The notes under the pieces were generated by a model. That model worked only from the letters and a program-made list of their open reading frames with translations, did no database searches and was not told the DNA's origin. Positions 1 through 7,526 of a stretch of 64,000 bases of DNA are shown here, one piece after another. This DNA comes from Streptomyces sp. CB01635 (GTDB lineage: Bacteria; Actinomycetota; Actinomycetes; Streptomycetales; Streptomycetaceae), in assembly GCF_002803065.1 (NCBI RefSeq), contig NZ_NNBL01000003.1, positions 889,461 to 953,460 on the forward strand, in the 5' to 3' direction. Numbering within the stretch: position 1 is the first letter of the stretch; every line of letters begins with the position of its first letter. The position numbers and the translations under genes were made by a program.

Positions 1-1
1 C

Positions 2-598
2 GAACAGTGCGCCGAGGCCTTCTTCGACGCCGCCTGGATGGGCGTCGCCGTGCAACTCGCCACCGACCTGCGCCTGAAGAACGACCTGATGAGGCGCCAG
101 GGCATCGGGGCGGCACTCGCGTCGATCTCCAGCGCCGTCACCCTGGCACCGGACGGCAACTGCATCATCGTGGACAAGCTGCAGGACAATGCGACCGCCG
201 CCCACGGCACCGGGGTCACTTTCCTCCCCAGCGTCTTCGGCCGCCCGCACCTGGTGGCGGTCCACGCGCCCGGTTGGCATCCGGTGGTGCAGTACCCCGT
301 CGCCGAGCCGAGTCCCTCGGTGCCGGTATCGCTGGAAACGGTCACGCTACGCCTGGAGGCGCTCGCGCATCCGGTACGGCTGCGGCTGCTGCGCACTCTG
401 GCCCGCGGCCCGCACACCACCGGTGAGCTGGCCCACGCCTGGGAGCTTTCGCCCCCGGAAGTCTCCCGCCACCTCGCTGTCCTGCGCCGCGCGGGCCTGC
501 TCACGGCCCGGCGGCAGGGCCGTTACGTCCGTTACACCGTCAATCTGCCCGATCTGACGGCGCTGGGGGCCGACCTGCTGGCGGCCGTACTGCGCTGA
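2..598 (+). CDS. ArsR-type HTH regulator, DUF5937-like (5' truncated)
   Basis: The reading frame is open from base 2, so the N-terminus lies outside the window and 198 residues are visible. The last ~80 residues form a winged helix typical of ArsR regulators: LEALAHPVRLRLLRTL, then the recognition helix around SPPEVSRHLAVLRRAGLL and a wing with RQGRYVRYTV. No ArsR-type metal-binding cysteine motif is visible. The upstream part, with NCIIVDKLQD and FLPSVFGRPHL, resembles the DUF5937 domain that precedes this HTH in streptomycete proteins. It is probably a DNA-binding regulator whose ligand cannot be told from sequence. The 438 bases after its stop carry no credible gene. Confidence 0.8.
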   Translation, partial: EQCAEAFFDAAWMGVAVQLATDLRLKNDLMRRQGIGAALASISSAVTLAPDGNCIIVDKLQDNATAAHGTGVTFLPSVFGRPHLVAVHAPGWHPVVQYPVAEPSPSVPVSLETVTLRLEALAHPVRLRLLRTLARGPHTTGELAHAWELSPPEVSRHLAVLRRAGLLTARRQGRYVRYTVNLPDLTALGADLLAAVLR

Positions 599-1036
599 GC
601 AGCTTCGGTCTGCCGGAACGCGGGCGACCGCCGCCTTCGCAACATCGTCCGACTCGGCAGGCCGCCGAGCAGTACCGGCGCGACCGCCTGCTGCCCTCGG
701 GCAGCCGGGCAGCGGACCGGCTGCAGGACGTTCCTCCTGGCCATACCCCGGGGGCGTCCTGTCCGGCCGTGCGGGCCAGGGCCTGTCACTCCTCGTCGAT
801 CGCGTCCTTGTCGCGAAGCGGACGCAGACCGCCGGGCAGGTTCGGGGGGCTGGAAGGAGGCGGTCGGCTGGCCGGTCACTTTCGCCCGAGGGGTCGCTGG
901 ATCGGGGCGACACGCGTGGGATGTCTTGGTTTCGTGCATGTCCTGAGGCGGTCGAGCGCAGGGGAGTCATTGAAGTTGAGTCCGGGTTCAGGTACGTTGC
1001 GAATGCTTCCCGAACCTGCGACCAGGAGGCTGTCTC
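599..1036. other. Intergenic stretch without a recognisable gene
   Basis: The short open frames here have no recognisable domain and no good ribosome binding site. The only signal of note is a possible promoter for the following HAD gene: TTGAAG at 970-975, a 17-base spacer, and TACGTT at 993-998. Confidence 0.5.
970..998 (+). promoter_or_regulatory. Possible promoter of the HAD hydrolase gene
   Basis: TTGAAG and TACGTT are separated by 17 bases, about 40 bases before the TTG start of the HAD gene. This is a match to the housekeeping-type consensus by eye only. Confidence 0.35.
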
Positions 1037-1678
1037 TTGGGTACCCGAATCAGCGCCGTCCTCTTCGACTTCGGGGGAGTGCTGACCAGTAGCGTGTTCA
1101 AGGCGTTCGAGGCCTTCGGTACCAAGCTCGGCGTGGATCCGCGGCTCCCGCTCCGGCTGCTCGCGAAGGACGAGCCCTCCGGCGCCCTCCTCGTGGAGCA
1201 TGAGGAAGGCAGACTCGGCCAGCGTGACTTCGAGGACGGTTTCGCCGAGCGGCTGCGCGCGCACGGAGCCGATGTCCAGGGCCCCGGACTCCTGTCCCTG
1301 ATGCAGACCGAACTGCGCCCCGACCGGGCGATGCTCGACCTCGTCGCCGAGCTTCGGACCGCGGGACACCGCGTGGGCCTGCTCTCCAACTCCCTGGGCG
1401 ACGACTGCTACGCGGGCTTCGACCTTGAGTCCATGTTCGACGCCGTGGCGATCTCCGGAGAGATCGGCGTACGCAAACCGTCCCGGCGTGCCTACGCCAT
1501 CGCGTGCGAGCGGCTCGGCACCGAGCCCGCCGAGACCGTCATGGTCGACGACCTCGAACACAACATCGTCGCGGCACGACGTGCCGGCCTCGCCGGGATC
1601 GTCCACCGCGAAGCGGCGGCGACCGCCAAGGAGTTGAGGTCCTTGCTGCACCTGGACGTGGCGAAAGAGGCGACATAG
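1037..1678 (+). CDS. HAD-IA family hydrolase
   Basis: This 213-residue HAD-superfamily protein starts at TTG, chosen because AGGAGG lies at 1024-1029 with a seven-base spacer. Motif I reads FDFGGVLTS near residue 10. The nucleophile aspartate is kept, but the second aspartate of the usual DxD is glycine, as in the HAD-like N-terminal domains of soluble epoxide hydrolase and ACAD10. Motif II is LLSNS (~116), the motif III lysine is in RKPSRRAY (~145), and motif IV is VDDLEHN (~172). It is a cytosolic phosphatase or dehalogenase-type enzyme of unknown substrate. The next gene on the same strand is an ACAD10/11-like dehydrogenase, so the pair resembles separated domains of ACAD10. A phosphorylated acyl-CoA substrate would fit, but that is inference. 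Confidence 0.85.
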   Translation: MGTRISAVLFDFGGVLTSSVFKAFEAFGTKLGVDPRLPLRLLAKDEPSGALLVEHEEGRLGQRDFEDGFAERLRAHGADVQGPGLLSLMQTELRPDRAMLDLVAELRTAGHRVGLLSNSLGDDCYAGFDLESMFDAVAISGEIGVRKPSRRAYAIACERLGTEPAETVMVDDLEHNIVAARRAGLAGIVHREAAATAKELRSLLHLDVAKEAT

Positions 1679-1683
1679 ACAGC

Positions 1684-1755
1684 GGCAGCACAGGCAGCAC
1701 AGGCAGCACAGGCAGCACAGGCAACACAGGCAGCACACGAAGCACGCGCAACACG
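1684..1755. repeat. 9-bp tandem repeat (GGCAGCACA units)
   Basis: About eight units of a 9-base repeat start six bases after the HAD stop codon. Units at 1684-1719 are four identical copies of GGCAGCACA. The next two are GGCAACACA and GGCAGCACA, and the array then decays into CGAAGCACG and CGCAACACG. It ends ~95 bases before the dehydrogenase start. In one frame it would encode GST repeats, but that frame has no start with a ribosome binding site. Confidence 0.85.
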
Positions 1756-1848
1756 GGCAGACGCGCAGCCCGATGCCCGATCCCGCTAGCCGGCTGCGCC
1801 GCGCTGCCGCGCCGGTCCCTGAAATCCATCCCCCGTGAGGAGAACCAC

Positions 1849-3072
1849 GTGTTCGAGCTGACCGACAGGGCCAAGGAGTACCAGGAGAAACTGCTCGCCT
1901 TCATGGACGAGCGGATCTACCCGGCGGAGTCCGTCTACGAGGCGCAGATGGCGGAGTCCGGCGATCCGCACTTCCACCCGCCCGTCCTCGAAGAGCTCAA
2001 GGCGGACGCGAAGAAGCGCGGCCTGTGGAACCTCTTCCACCCGCACCCCGAGTGGGGCCCCGGCCTCACCAACCTCGAGTACGCCCCGCTCGCCGAAATC
2101 ATGGGCCGCAGCGCGCACTTGGCCCCCGAGGCCACCAACTGCAACGCGCCGGACACCGGCAACATGGAGGTGCTCACCCTCTTCGGCACCGACGAGCACA
2201 AGGAGAAGTGGCTCAAGCCGCTCCTCGACGGCGAGATAGCGTCCGCCTTCGCGATGACCGAGCCCGCCGTGGCGAGCTCCGACGCCACCAACATCCAGCT
2301 CCGCATGGAGCGGGACGGCGACGACTACGTCCTCAACGGACGCAAGTGGTGGACCTCCAACGCCCTGCACAAGAACTGCAAGGTGCTCATCGTGATGGGC
2401 AAGACGGAGCCGGAAGCCGCGACGCACCGTCAGCAGAGCATGATGGTCGTGCCGATCGACACCCCCGGCGTCACCGTCCTGCGCAACCTCCCCGTCTTCG
2501 GCTACAAGGACCGCGAGGGGCACGCCGAGGTCGTCTTCGAGAACGTCCGCGTCCCGGTCACCGCACTGCTCGCCGGAGAGGGCGACGGTTTCATGATCAG
2601 CCAGGCGCGGCTCGGCCCCGGCCGCATCCACCACTGCATGCGCGCCGTCGGCATGGCGGAGCGCGCCCTCGACCTGATGATCGACCGGGCCCAGGCGCGT
2701 ACGACCTTCGGCGAGCCCGTGGCGAACCGTGCCAATGTGCAGGACTGGATCGCCGAGTCCCGCATCGAGATCGACATGGTCCGGCTGCTCACGCTCAAGG
2801 CCGCGTACCTCATGGACACCGTGGGGAACCGGCACGCGCGCACCGAGATCGCCGCGATCAAGGTGGCCGCACCCGAGGTCGCGTTGAAGGTGGTCGACCG
2901 GGCCATCCAGGTGCACGGCGGAGGCGGCGTCTCCGACGACTTCCCGCTCGCCAGCATGTACGCGCACCTGCGCACCCTGCGCCTCGCCGACGGCCCCGAC
3001 GAGGTCCACAAGCGCACCATCGCGATGCGTGAACTGCGCCGCCGGGAACCGCAGTGGGGCCGCACCCGCTGA
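1849..3072 (+). CDS. Acyl-CoA dehydrogenase, ACAD10/11-like
   Basis: The FAD-dependent acyl-CoA dehydrogenase has 407 residues. The GTG start is chosen because GTGAGGAGAA precedes it closely and the protein then begins at the normal N-terminal helical domain. [14 protein letters not shown] and NGRKWWTSN match the ACAD11 type of the FAD/substrate-binding middle domain. The C-terminus has [11 protein letters not shown] and [10 protein letters not shown], where the medium-chain family has its IYEGTSQ segment, so aspartate sits at the catalytic-glutamate position. ACAD10/11 enzymes act on 4-hydroxyacyl substrates after phosphorylation by an APH-type kinase. No such kinase is visible here. The HAD gene upstream and the TetR gene downstream suggest one small catabolic unit. 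Confidence 0.9.
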   Translation: MFELTDRAKEYQEKLLAFMDERIYPAESVYEAQMAESGDPHFHPPVLEELKADAKKRGLWNLFHPHPEWGPGLTNLEYAPLAEIMGRSAHLAPEATNCNAPDTGNMEVLTLFGTDEHKEKWLKPLLDGEIASAFAMTEPAVASSDATNIQLRMERDGDDYVLNGRKWWTSNALHKNCKVLIVMGKTEPEAATHRQQSMMVVPIDTPGVTVLRNLPVFGYKDREGHAEVVFENVRVPVTALLAGEGDGFMISQARLGPGRIHHCMRAVGMAERALDLMIDRAQARTTFGEPVANRANVQDWIAESRIEIDMVRLLTLKAAYLMDTVGNRHARTEIAAIKVAAPEVALKVVDRAIQVHGGGGVSDDFPLASMYAHLRTLRLADGPDEVHKRTIAMRELRRREPQWGRTR

Positions 3073-3116
3073 CCGCACGGCACCGGCGAGGGGTCCTGCC
3101 GGGCCAAGGGGGAACG

Positions 3117-3154
3117 GAGGCGATCGGCGCACGCGGGTGTGCGAAGATCGCCTC
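3117..3154. terminator. Hairpin after the ACAD10/11-like gene
   Basis: GAGGCGATC at 3117-3125 pairs perfectly with GATCGCCTC at 3146-3154, and an inner GCAC/GTGC can pair as well. There is no T-tract. It lies 45 bases after the dehydrogenase stop and ~125 bases before the TetR start, so it could terminate, attenuate or bind a protein. Confidence 0.45.
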
Positions 3155-3281
3155 GCTCCCGTGCCGGCGGGCACCACAGGTGAGCGCGCAGGTGTGCGGC
3201 GCCGGCGAGCAGTACCAGGTGTGCAGCGCCCGGCGGGCACACACGCGAGCAGCAGAAGCCACCACAGGAAGGCCCCACGAC

Positions 3282-3959
3282 ATGACCACCCGCGGCCACG
3301 CACCGGACGGGGAGGACATCCCCTCGCTCGCGGACACCTCCGCCCTGCGTGAACCCCCCGCCACCGCGCGCGGCGCCCGGACCCGCGCCGCGCTCGTGGC
3401 CGCGGCCCGCGTCGTGTTCGAACGCGACGGCTATCTGGACTCGCGCCTCACCGACATCACCGCCGAGGCCGCCTGCTCGACCGGCACCTTCTACACGTAC
3501 TTCGCCGGCAAGGAGGAGATCTTCCAGGCCGTGCTCGAAGTCGCGCAGGACGACATGCTGCACCCGGGCATGCCGCGCCTCGACCCCGAGGACAGCTCGC
3601 CCGTCGGCGTGATCGAGGCCAGCAACCGGGCCTACTTCGAGGCGTACAAGCGCAACGCGAAGCTCATGCTGATCCTCGACCAGGTCGCGGCCGGTGACTC
3701 CGGGTTCCGGGAGGTGCGCCGGCGCCGGAGCCGCGCGTTCGCCGACCGCAACGCGCGGGCCATCAAGGACCTCCAGGACCGCGGGCTCGCGGACCGCGAC
3801 CTCGACCCCCTCATGGCGGCGCGGGCGCTCTCGGGCATGGTGAGCCGCATGGCCTACTACGCGTACGGGCTCGGTGAGGACGACACGCTCGACGACCTGG
3901 TCGAGACGTCCACCGCGCTCTGGGCCAACGCCCTCAAGCTCGACAGAAACGCCAAGTAG
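3282..3959 (+). CDS. TetR/AcrR family transcriptional regulator
   Basis: The 225-residue TetR regulator starts at an ATG preceded by ACAGGAAGG. A disordered leader of ~30 residues precedes the HTH: RTRAALVAAARVVFERDGY, then LTDITAEAACSTGTFYTYFAGKEEIF (recognition helix around TGTFYTYF). The C-terminal ~150 residues form the ligand-binding helical domain with FEAYKRNAKLMLILDQVA and ARALSGMVSRMAYYAYG. It lies downstream of the ACAD10/11-like dehydrogenase on the same strand and probably controls that unit or itself. Two near-identical copies of CAGGTGTGC(G/A)GCGCC at 3189 and 3216 in the gap before it could be its operator, but this is weak. Confidence 0.88.
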   Translation: MTTRGHAPDGEDIPSLADTSALREPPATARGARTRAALVAAARVVFERDGYLDSRLTDITAEAACSTGTFYTYFAGKEEIFQAVLEVAQDDMLHPGMPRLDPEDSSPVGVIEASNRAYFEAYKRNAKLMLILDQVAAGDSGFREVRRRRSRAFADRNARAIKDLQDRGLADRDLDPLMAARALSGMVSRMAYYAYGLGEDDTLDDLVETSTALWANALKLDRNAK

Positions 3960-4088
3960 CTCGACAGGGAGGCCGGGTAGGAGGAGTCGCGGCGGCTCAA
4001 GAGGCAATCGGGGCACGCCCCTTGACCGAACGGCACCCGCTCCCGGAGTGTGTGGTGGCTGAGCCGCGCTCATTCCACGGAGGCATGC

Positions 4089-7000
4089 GTGACACGTGCG
4101 AGAAGTCGTAGAACCCGCAGTGCGGTGGCCGCCGCGCTGGCTGCCGGGTTGTTGATGGGGGCATCGGCGGTGGCCTCGGCTGCTCCGACAACGTTGTCAG
4201 AAGCCAGGACAACGTTGTCTACGTCATCCAAGTCCCCTGCCACCGCGGCGAAGCCGTCCCTGGTGGGCGATCCCGCCGCGTACGTGGACCCGCTCATCGG
4301 CACGGGCCGCGGCGGGGCGAGCGTCGGTGAGATCAACAACTTCCCGGGCCCCGCCGCCCCGTTCGGCATGATGCAGTTCTCGCCGGACACGGCAGGCTCG
4401 TACGCCGGGTACCAGTACCACAGCGACAGGATCCGCGGCTTCAGCCTCGATCACGCCTCGGTCGGCTGCACGGCCTTCGGCGACGTGCCGATCCTGCCCG
4501 TGACCGGAGACGTCGGATCGGCTCCGTGGGACCGGACCGAGTCCTTCTCGCACGAGGACGAGAAGGCCGAACCGGGGTACTACGCGGTCACGTTGTCAGA
4601 CTCGAAGGTGCGGGCCGAACTGGCCGCCACCACGCGTACGGGTCTGGCGCAGTTCACGTTCCCCGAAGGGGCGGACGCGGCCCAGGTGCTGGTGAAGGGC
4701 GGGGCCAGCCTCTCCGGCAACAAGCGCGCCGACCTGCGCGTCGTCGGCGACCGGCAGGTCACCGGGTCCGCGACGACCGGCAACTTCTGCGGCAAGGGCA
4801 ACGAGTACACGGTCCACTACGCGATCACCTTCGACCGCCCGTTCACCGCGCACGGCACGTGGGACGGCAAGACCGTCTCCAAGGACACCGACTCGGTCGA
4901 CGCCCCCAAGGCGGGCGCCTACCTCACCTTCGGGACGGCGGACTCGCGCACGGTGCGGGCCAAGGTCTCCATGTCGTACGTGTCCGTGGACGGCGCCGAG
5001 GCCAACATGGCGGCCGAGGTGCCCGGCTGGGGCCTGGACGCACTGCACCGGCAGACCCGCGACCAGTGGGCCGACACGCTCGGCATGATCCGCGTCGCCG
5101 GGCGCGACACCGGTGAGCTGAAGACGTTCTACACCGCGCTGTACCACTCGCTGATGCACCCGAACACCTTCAACGACGCCGACGGACGCTACATCGGCTT
5201 CGACGACAAGGTGCGCACGCTGCCCGCGGGACACAACCAGTACGCGAACTTCTCCGACTGGGACACCTACCGTTCGCTGGCGCCCCTCCAGGCGATGCTG
5301 TGGCCGAAGCAGGCCAGTGACATGGCGCAGTCGCTCGTCAACGACGCCGAACAGGGCGGCTGGTGGCCGCGCTGGCCCCTGGCCAACGACTACACAGGCC
5401 AGATGACGGGCGACAACTCCGTCCCCCTCATCGCCAACCTCTACGCCTTCGGCGCCCGTGACTTCGACGTCAAGAAGGCGCTGAAGTACCTGGTCAAGGG
5501 CGCCACTTCGGTGGACGACACCCCGGGTGCGTACAAGGAACGGCCCGGGATCGGCGAGTACGTCGAGCGCGGCTACATGCCCAACAACGACGCCTCGCGC
5601 GGCGACCATCAGCGGGTGGGCGGATCGGTCACCCTGGAGTGGGCGATCGACGACTTCGCCATCGCGCAGCTGGCGAAGGCCGGGGGCGACAAGGACACCG
5701 CCGCCAGCTTCACCCGCCGGGGCCAGAACTGGCAGAACATCCTCAACCCCGCCACCGGCTACCTTCAGCCGCGCGGCGAGGACGGCCGCTTCCCGGACGG
5801 CCCGGCCTACCAGCCGCCGCCCCCGGGCAAGTTCGGCCAGGACGGCTTCGACGAGGGCAACGCGGCGCAGTACAACTGGCTCGTCCCGCAGAACACCGAG
5901 GGTCTGATCGCGGCCATGGGCGGGCGCGACGCGGCCGCCGACCGCCTCGACACCTTCTTCACGAAGCTGAACGCCGGGCCGAACGAGCCCTACATGTGGG
6001 CCGGCAACGAGGTCAACTTCGGTGTGCCGTGGGTGTACAACCACCTGGGCATGCCGTGGAAGACGCAGAGGGCCGTGCGGGACGTCGCCACCACCCTCTT
6101 CAGCCCGACTCCGGACGGCGAGCCCGGCAACGACGACCTGGGGGCCCAGTCCTCCTGGTATGTGTGGGCCGCGCTCGGCCTGTACCCGTCGACACCAGGC
6201 ACCCCGGATCTCGCCGTGCACAGCCCGCTCTTCGAGCGCGCGGTCCTCGATCTGCCCGGCAAGGGACGGGAGTTGGACATCCGCGCCCCGAAGGCGTCCG
6301 CCGACGCGCCGTACGTCCACGGGCTCGCGCTCGACGGCCGCACCTGGGAGCGCACGTATCTCCCGCAGTCCGCGGTGAAGGACGGGGCACGCCTCGACTT
6401 CACGCTGTCGGGCACCCCGGACAAGACCTGGGCGACATCCGCGAAGGCCGCGCCGCCCTCGTACCGCTCGGGCGAGCGTCCCTTCCTCGCGAGCGCGACA
6501 CCCAACGCGGCGTCGGCCGTCCCCGGCGGCGACGCGGCGAAGGTCACCGTCCACGGCCGGCGTCTGGCCGGGCACGACAAGGCGCTGACCGTCTCCGCGA
6601 AGGTCCCCGAAGGGCTGACCGTCTCGCCCGCGGGCGGGCGGCTCGGCCTCGACGCGAAGACCGGCTCGGGCGAGCTCGCCCTGTCCGTGAAGGCCGCGGC
6701 CGGCACGGCCGAGGGCTACTACGAGATCCCGGTGACGGTCCGCGGGCAGGGGGCAGGGGACAAGCCCGTCCAGCTCTCCGTGTTCGTGCTCGTCGCCCCC
6801 GAGGGCGGTCTCGCCGCCGCGTACGGCAACACCGGCTCCTCCGACGACGCCGACCGCGGCCAGGGCGACTACGACGGCGACGGCAACACCTACTCCCGTC
6901 AGGGCCTTGAGGCAGCCGGCCTCAAGGGCGGAGCGCGCGTCGAGGTGGCGGGCACGTCCTTCGTGTGGCCCGCCGCGCCCCAGGGGCGGCCCGACAATGT

Positions 7001-7364
7001 CGTGGCCGCAGGTCAGCGCATCGACCTGGAGGACCGGGCCGAGGACGCCGGGAAGCTGCTGTTCGTGGGCTCGGCGACGCACAGCGACCAGCGCGGCAGC
7101 GCCACCGTGACGTTCACCGACGGCTCCACCGCCACCGCGGATCTGTCGTTCGGCGACTGGACCCTGCCGGGCGGCGGGACCGACCCCGTCTTCGGCAACA
7201 CGACCGTGGCCCGCACCGACCACCGCAACCAGTCAGGAGGCGCCGGGCCCGCCGCGTACGTCTTCGCCACCATGCCCTTCGACGTACCGGAAGGGAAGCA
7301 CATCAAGAGCGTGACGCTGCCCGACAACGGCAACCTGCACGTCTTCGCGGTCGGCCTCGGCTGA
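4089..7364 (+). CDS. Secreted GH92 family glycosidase (alpha-mannosidase type)
   Basis: The 1091-residue secreted protein starts at a GTG just after ACGGAGG. An Arg-rich n-region, a hydrophobic stretch and ASA|AP give a signal peptide cut near residue 31. A ~30-residue low-complexity linker leads to the catalytic region, which opens with YVDPLIGTG (~65), FPGPAAPFGMMQFSPDT and GFSLDHASVGCT. SDWDTYRS, NEVNFGVPWVYN and GNDDLGAQSSWYVW follow. These are family 92 hallmarks (calcium-dependent exo-alpha-mannosidases). After ~800 residues come an Ig-like NEW3-type domain and a beta-rich C-terminal domain. It probably trims mannosides outside the cell. Two perfect palindromes lie in the linker coding sequence and may control it. 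Confidence 0.9.
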   Translation: MTRARSRRTRSAVAAALAAGLLMGASAVASAAPTTLSEARTTLSTSSKSPATAAKPSLVGDPAAYVDPLIGTGRGGASVGEINNFPGPAAPFGMMQFSPDTAGSYAGYQYHSDRIRGFSLDHASVGCTAFGDVPILPVTGDVGSAPWDRTESFSHEDEKAEPGYYAVTLSDSKVRAELAATTRTGLAQFTFPEGADAAQVLVKGGASLSGNKRADLRVVGDRQVTGSATTGNFCGKGNEYTVHYAITFDRPFTAHGTWDGKTVSKDTDSVDAPKAGAYLTFGTADSRTVRAKVSMSYVSVDGAEANMAAEVPGWGLDALHRQTRDQWADTLGMIRVAGRDTGELKTFYTALYHSLMHPNTFNDADGRYIGFDDKVRTLPAGHNQYANFSDWDTYRSLAPLQAMLWPKQASDMAQSLVNDAEQGGWWPRWPLANDYTGQMTGDNSVPLIANLYAFGARDFDVKKALKYLVKGATSVDDTPGAYKERPGIGEYVERGYMPNNDASRGDHQRVGGSVTLEWAIDDFAIAQLAKAGGDKDTAASFTRRGQNWQNILNPATGYLQPRGEDGRFPDGPAYQPPPPGKFGQDGFDEGNAAQYNWLVPQNTEGLIAAMGGRDAAADRLDTFFTKLNAGPNEPYMWAGNEVNFGVPWVYNHLGMPWKTQRAVRDVATTLFSPTPDGEPGNDDLGAQSSWYVWAALGLYPSTPGTPDLAVHSPLFERAVLDLPGKGRELDIRAPKASADAPYVHGLALDGRTWERTYLPQSAVKDGARLDFTLSGTPDKTWATSAKAAPPSYRSGERPFLASATPNAASAVPGGDAAKVTVHGRRLAGHDKALTVSAKVPEGLTVSPAGGRLGLDAKTGSGELALSVKAAAGTAEGYYEIPVTVRGQGAGDKPVQLSVFVLVAPEGGLAAAYGNTGSSDDADRGQGDYDGDGNTYSRQGLEAAGLKGGARVEVAGTSFVWPAAPQGRPDNVVAAGQRIDLEDRAEDAGKLLFVGSATHSDQRGSATVTFTDGSTATADLSFGDWTLPGGGTDPVFGNTTVARTDHRNQSGGAGPAAYVFATMPFDVPEGKHIKSVTLPDNGNLHVFAVGLG
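4187..4219. promoter_or_regulatory. Pair of 12-bp palindromes, LacI-type operator candidates
   Basis: GACAACGTTGTC occurs at 4187-4198 and again at 4208-4219, with centres 21 bases apart (two helical turns). Both lie in the codons for the linker between signal peptide and GH92 domain. Their CG-centred form resembles LacI-family operators that control streptomycete glycosidase genes. A third, one-sided copy with ACGTTGTCA is at 4590-4598. Confidence 0.55.
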
Positions 7365-7376
7365 GGTCACCCGACC

Positions 7377-7412
7377 GTTCGAGTGCCCGCCTCACGGGGC
7401 GGGCACTCGAAC
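7377..7412. terminator. Terminator after the GH92 gene
   Basis: A perfect 15-base-pair stem (7377-7391 with 7398-7412) with a six-base loop starts 13 bases after the GH92 stop. The right arm is not followed by T residues, which is usual in Streptomyces. Confidence 0.85.
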
Positions 7413-7526
7413 ACGGTCGCCGTGTCGAATCGCACGACCGCCGCGCGTCCACTAACGTCTCACCGCGCTCGGGCGCTCGCCCGAGCAGCCGCCGGCCAGG
7501 TCCGCGCGGGCCGCCGAGAGACGGGA

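Noticed and set aside
1684..1755. Short tandem array considered as a CRISPR array
   Set aside because: Units are 9 bases, contiguous and without spacers, and there are no cas genes.
1504..1848. GST-repeat-bearing N-terminal extension of the ACAD10/11-like dehydrogenase
   Set aside because: The extension lies in an alternative frame over the end of the HAD gene, has no ribosome binding site at its start, and the GTG at 1849 has a strong one and fits the family N-terminus.
4596..7223. Open frame of 875 codons on the minus strand inside the GH92 gene
   Set aside because: It is the antisense shadow expected in very GC-rich DNA: composition is Arg/Gly/Val/His-rich, there is no domain, and the plus-strand gene is a well-supported GH92 enzyme.
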